This document shows positions 6,851 to 8,296 of a DNA stretch of 8,296 bases, piece after piece. Numbering within the stretch: position 1 is the stretch's first letter; each line of letters opens with the position of its first letter. Source of the DNA: Ignavibacteria bacterium (GTDB taxonomy: Bacteria > Bacteroidota > Ignavibacteria > Ignavibacteriales > Melioribacteraceae); NCBI GenBank assembly GCA_027347545.1, contig DAIEQT010000293.1, positions 1 to 8,296 on the forward strand. The letters run 5' to 3'. Made by a program: the position numbers and the translations under genes. Under the pieces are notes generated by a model. The model did not search any database. It saw nothing but the letters and a program-made list of their open reading frames with translations, and was not told where the DNA came from.

Positions 6851-8117
6851 GTTTTTTACTCAAAATGAAGCGGCGTTTTTCTAAAATCTTATTTACATCT
6901 TCATCTAGTTTTTTCAAAGCATCATCAATAGAAATTCTTTTGCGGGCAATTGGCTCAACCATTTCTTGCTGAACCTTCTGAAAGACAATCTGTTCCCACT
7001 CTGGAATCTTTGGAGCCGGTTTTGTTTTTTGCAACTGCTCGTAAAAAGCTCTGATATATCTGTCATTTACGAATTCCGGATATTCCCAAGATTTTTTTAC
7101 TGCCGGCAACGATGAAACAAGTTTGTAAAAAGTATATTGAGTTTTTTCATTAGCTAAAAATTCAATCCATTTCCATGCTGCATTTTTATTCTTGGATTTA
7201 GAATTCAGAACTATACTTGAACCGCCAGGCAATGAATAACCTGGATACTCGTTGTTAGGAGATGGCAGCGGTGCAGTCATCCATTTATCTTGTACTTCCT
7301 TTGGTAATCTGTTTTGAAATTCTGTTACGTTCCAGGGTCCGGTTATATACATAGAGAAAAAGCCTTCGCCGAAAGCTTGATAAACATTTAATACTTGCTG
7401 CATATCTACCGGCGCCAAATCTTCGTGATAAAACTTGGTGAGATATACAATTGCTTCCTTAAACTCTTTTGAGGAAAAATTTGCATACCGGTCTTTGTTC
7501 TTTAACAGTTTAGCATTGTTCTGAAGTCCGAATAAAATAAAAGGCAACCATTCATTTGTGGGAATAAAAAACGAGTAGCGGTTAAACTTCCGTTTGATTT
7601 TCTTAGATGCATCATAAAGCTCAGCCCAAGTTTTTGGTGCATTATCGTAACCCACAGCTTTCAAAATGTCGGTACGGTAGAACATTACTCTTGTATCAAC
7701 ATACCATGGAATTCCGTAAACGGTTGAATCGAGAACATTCGTTTCCCAAATTCCATCGAAAAATTTTTCTCTTGAGATGATTGACGATTTCGAAACAAAC
7801 TTATTCAATGGTTCGATTGAACTGATTGCTTCAAATTCCGGAATCCAAGTGTTGCCAAGCTGGAAAACATCGGGCAGAGTTTCGCTGGCAAAAGCTGTAA
7901 TCAGTTTTTCGTGTGCAGCAATCCAGGCAATCTGCAACACTTTTACTTTGATGTTTGGATTTTGCTTTTCAAACTCAGGAATAAGCTTAGCAACTGCTTC
8001 TCCTTCAACACCCATTGCCCAAAAATTAATTTCAATCTTATCAGATTTCTGCTGCGAACAGCTAACTAATAAAGCCAAGAGAGCAATAGCGAAATATTTC
8101 GTCCTCGATAGTTTCAT
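6840..8117 (-). CDS. Extracellular solute-binding lipoprotein, family 1 (carbohydrate)
   Basis: This protein captures the sugar outside the inner membrane and delivers it to the MalF/MalG-like pair. The 425-residue protein starts with a lipoprotein signal: Lys and Arg near the N-terminus, a hydrophobic stretch 8-18 and lipobox LVSC ending at Cys20, which would be lipidated. Family 1 features follow: FWAMGVEGEAV (32-42), a PEFEKQNPNIKVKV segment (47-60), LPDVFQLGN (81-89), YGIPWYVDTRVMFYRTDIL (134-152), YITGPWN (257-263), GYSLPGGSSIVLN (293-305) and AAWKWIEFLAN (313-323). The several exposed Trp and Tyr are in keeping with a sugar-binding cleft, but the sugar cannot be named. The ATG lies 2 nt after the stop of the T9SS-exported protein gene, with only a weak AATAAGA upstream, so it is probably translated by coupling. 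The promoter is beyond the window. Confidence 0.94.
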   Translation of the reverse strand: MKLSRTKYFAIALLALLVSCSQQKSDKIEINFWAMGVEGEAVAKLIPEFEKQNPNIKVKVLQIAWIAAHEKLITAFASETLPDVFQLGNTWIPEFEAISSIEPLNKFVSKSSIISREKFFDGIWETNVLDSTVYGIPWYVDTRVMFYRTDILKAVGYDNAPKTWAELYDASKKIKRKFNRYSFFIPTNEWLPFILFGLQNNAKLLKNKDRYANFSSKEFKEAIVYLTKFYHEDLAPVDMQQVLNVYQAFGEGFFSMYITGPWNVTEFQNRLPKEVQDKWMTAPLPSPNNEYPGYSLPGGSSIVLNSKSKNKNAAWKWIEFLANEKTQYTFYKLVSSLPAVKKSWEYPEFVNDRYIRAFYEQLQKTKPAPKIPEWEQIVFQKVQQEMVEPIARKRISIDDALKKLDEDVNKILEKRRFILSKKHDK

Positions 8118-8119
8118 TC

Positions 8120-8296
8120 TTATTTAATCACTAACATTTTCTTGGTTTGAGTAAAACCATTTGCTGTCAAAGTGTAAAAGAAAACTCCGCTTGATAGTGA
8201 AGAACGAAGAGTGGAGAATGTAGAGTTGTAAACTCCGGGTTGTTTGAGTTCATTAACTAGCGTTGCTACTTCTCTTCCAAGAGCATCATATACTTT
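8120..8296 (-). CDS. C-terminal end of a T9SS-exported protein (type A sorting domain), cut by window edge
   Basis: Only the last 58 codons are inside the window. The minus-strand frame opens at the edge with KVYDALGREVATLVNE, continues through KQPGVYNSTF and LSSGVFFYTLTANGF, and ends TKKMLVIK before TAA. This is the Por secretion-system C-terminal sorting domain, which directs proteins across the outer membrane by type IX secretion, where the tail is usually removed. The form is the one seen repeatedly in Ignavibacteria exported enzymes. The functional part lies outside the window, so its activity cannot be told; being directly followed by a sugar importer, a secreted glycoside hydrolase or carbohydrate-binding protein is a reasonable guess. 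It ends 2 nt before the binding-protein ATG. Confidence 0.88.
   Translation of the reverse strand, partial: KVYDALGREVATLVNELKQPGVYNSTFSTLRSSLSSGVFFYTLTANGFTQTKKMLVIK

Noticed and set aside
7777..8127. Plus-strand ORF of 116 codons
   Set aside because: It is antisense to the signal peptide and N-terminal lobe of the sugar-binding lipoprotein. Its hydrophobic parts are explained as the complement of real codons.

Overview
The window looks like a chromosomal segment from an AT-rich Bacteroidota/Chlorobi-group bacterium, most plausibly of the Ignavibacteria type. The strongest clue is the right-edge gene. Its last residues match the C-terminal type IX secretion (Por) sorting domain in the form common in that group: a VYDALGREVATLVNE start, an LSSGVFFY core and a TKKMLVIK end. 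A CUT1-type sugar ABC importer with its own lipoprotein binding protein, in a T9SS-bearing organism, also fits Ignavibacteria better than a typical SusC/SusD-dependent Bacteroidetes. This taxonomic call is an inference from protein style only.

Every gene I can support lies on the minus strand, so the transcription order runs from high to low coordinates. First comes the 3' end of a T9SS-exported protein (8120-8296, cut by the window edge). It is followed after 2 nt by a sugar-binding lipoprotein (6840-8117), a MalF-like permease (5966-6850, 11-nt overlap), a MalG-like permease (5155-5973, 8-nt overlap) and a MsmX/UgpC-like ATPase (4052-5134, 20-nt gap). This is a complete carbohydrate ABC importer. 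The short gaps and overlaps argue for one operon that also includes the exported protein.

After a 96-nt gap holding a 7+7 bp inverted repeat comes a secreted M28 zinc aminopeptidase with a fibronectin-like C-terminal domain (2603-3955). A 327-nt AT-rich intergenic region follows, unusually dense in dyad symmetries. Beyond it lies the start of the glutamate synthase large subunit gene gltB (1-2275), of which the window holds the first 758 codons.

The combined picture is nutrient acquisition: an exported protein and a sugar importer, a secreted peptidase, and then the nitrogen-assimilation enzyme glutamate synthase, probably as a separate transcription unit. I found no phage, CRISPR, transposon, tRNA or rRNA, and nothing that clearly amounts to an undescribed system. 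The most unexplained sequence is the structured region upstream of gltB.
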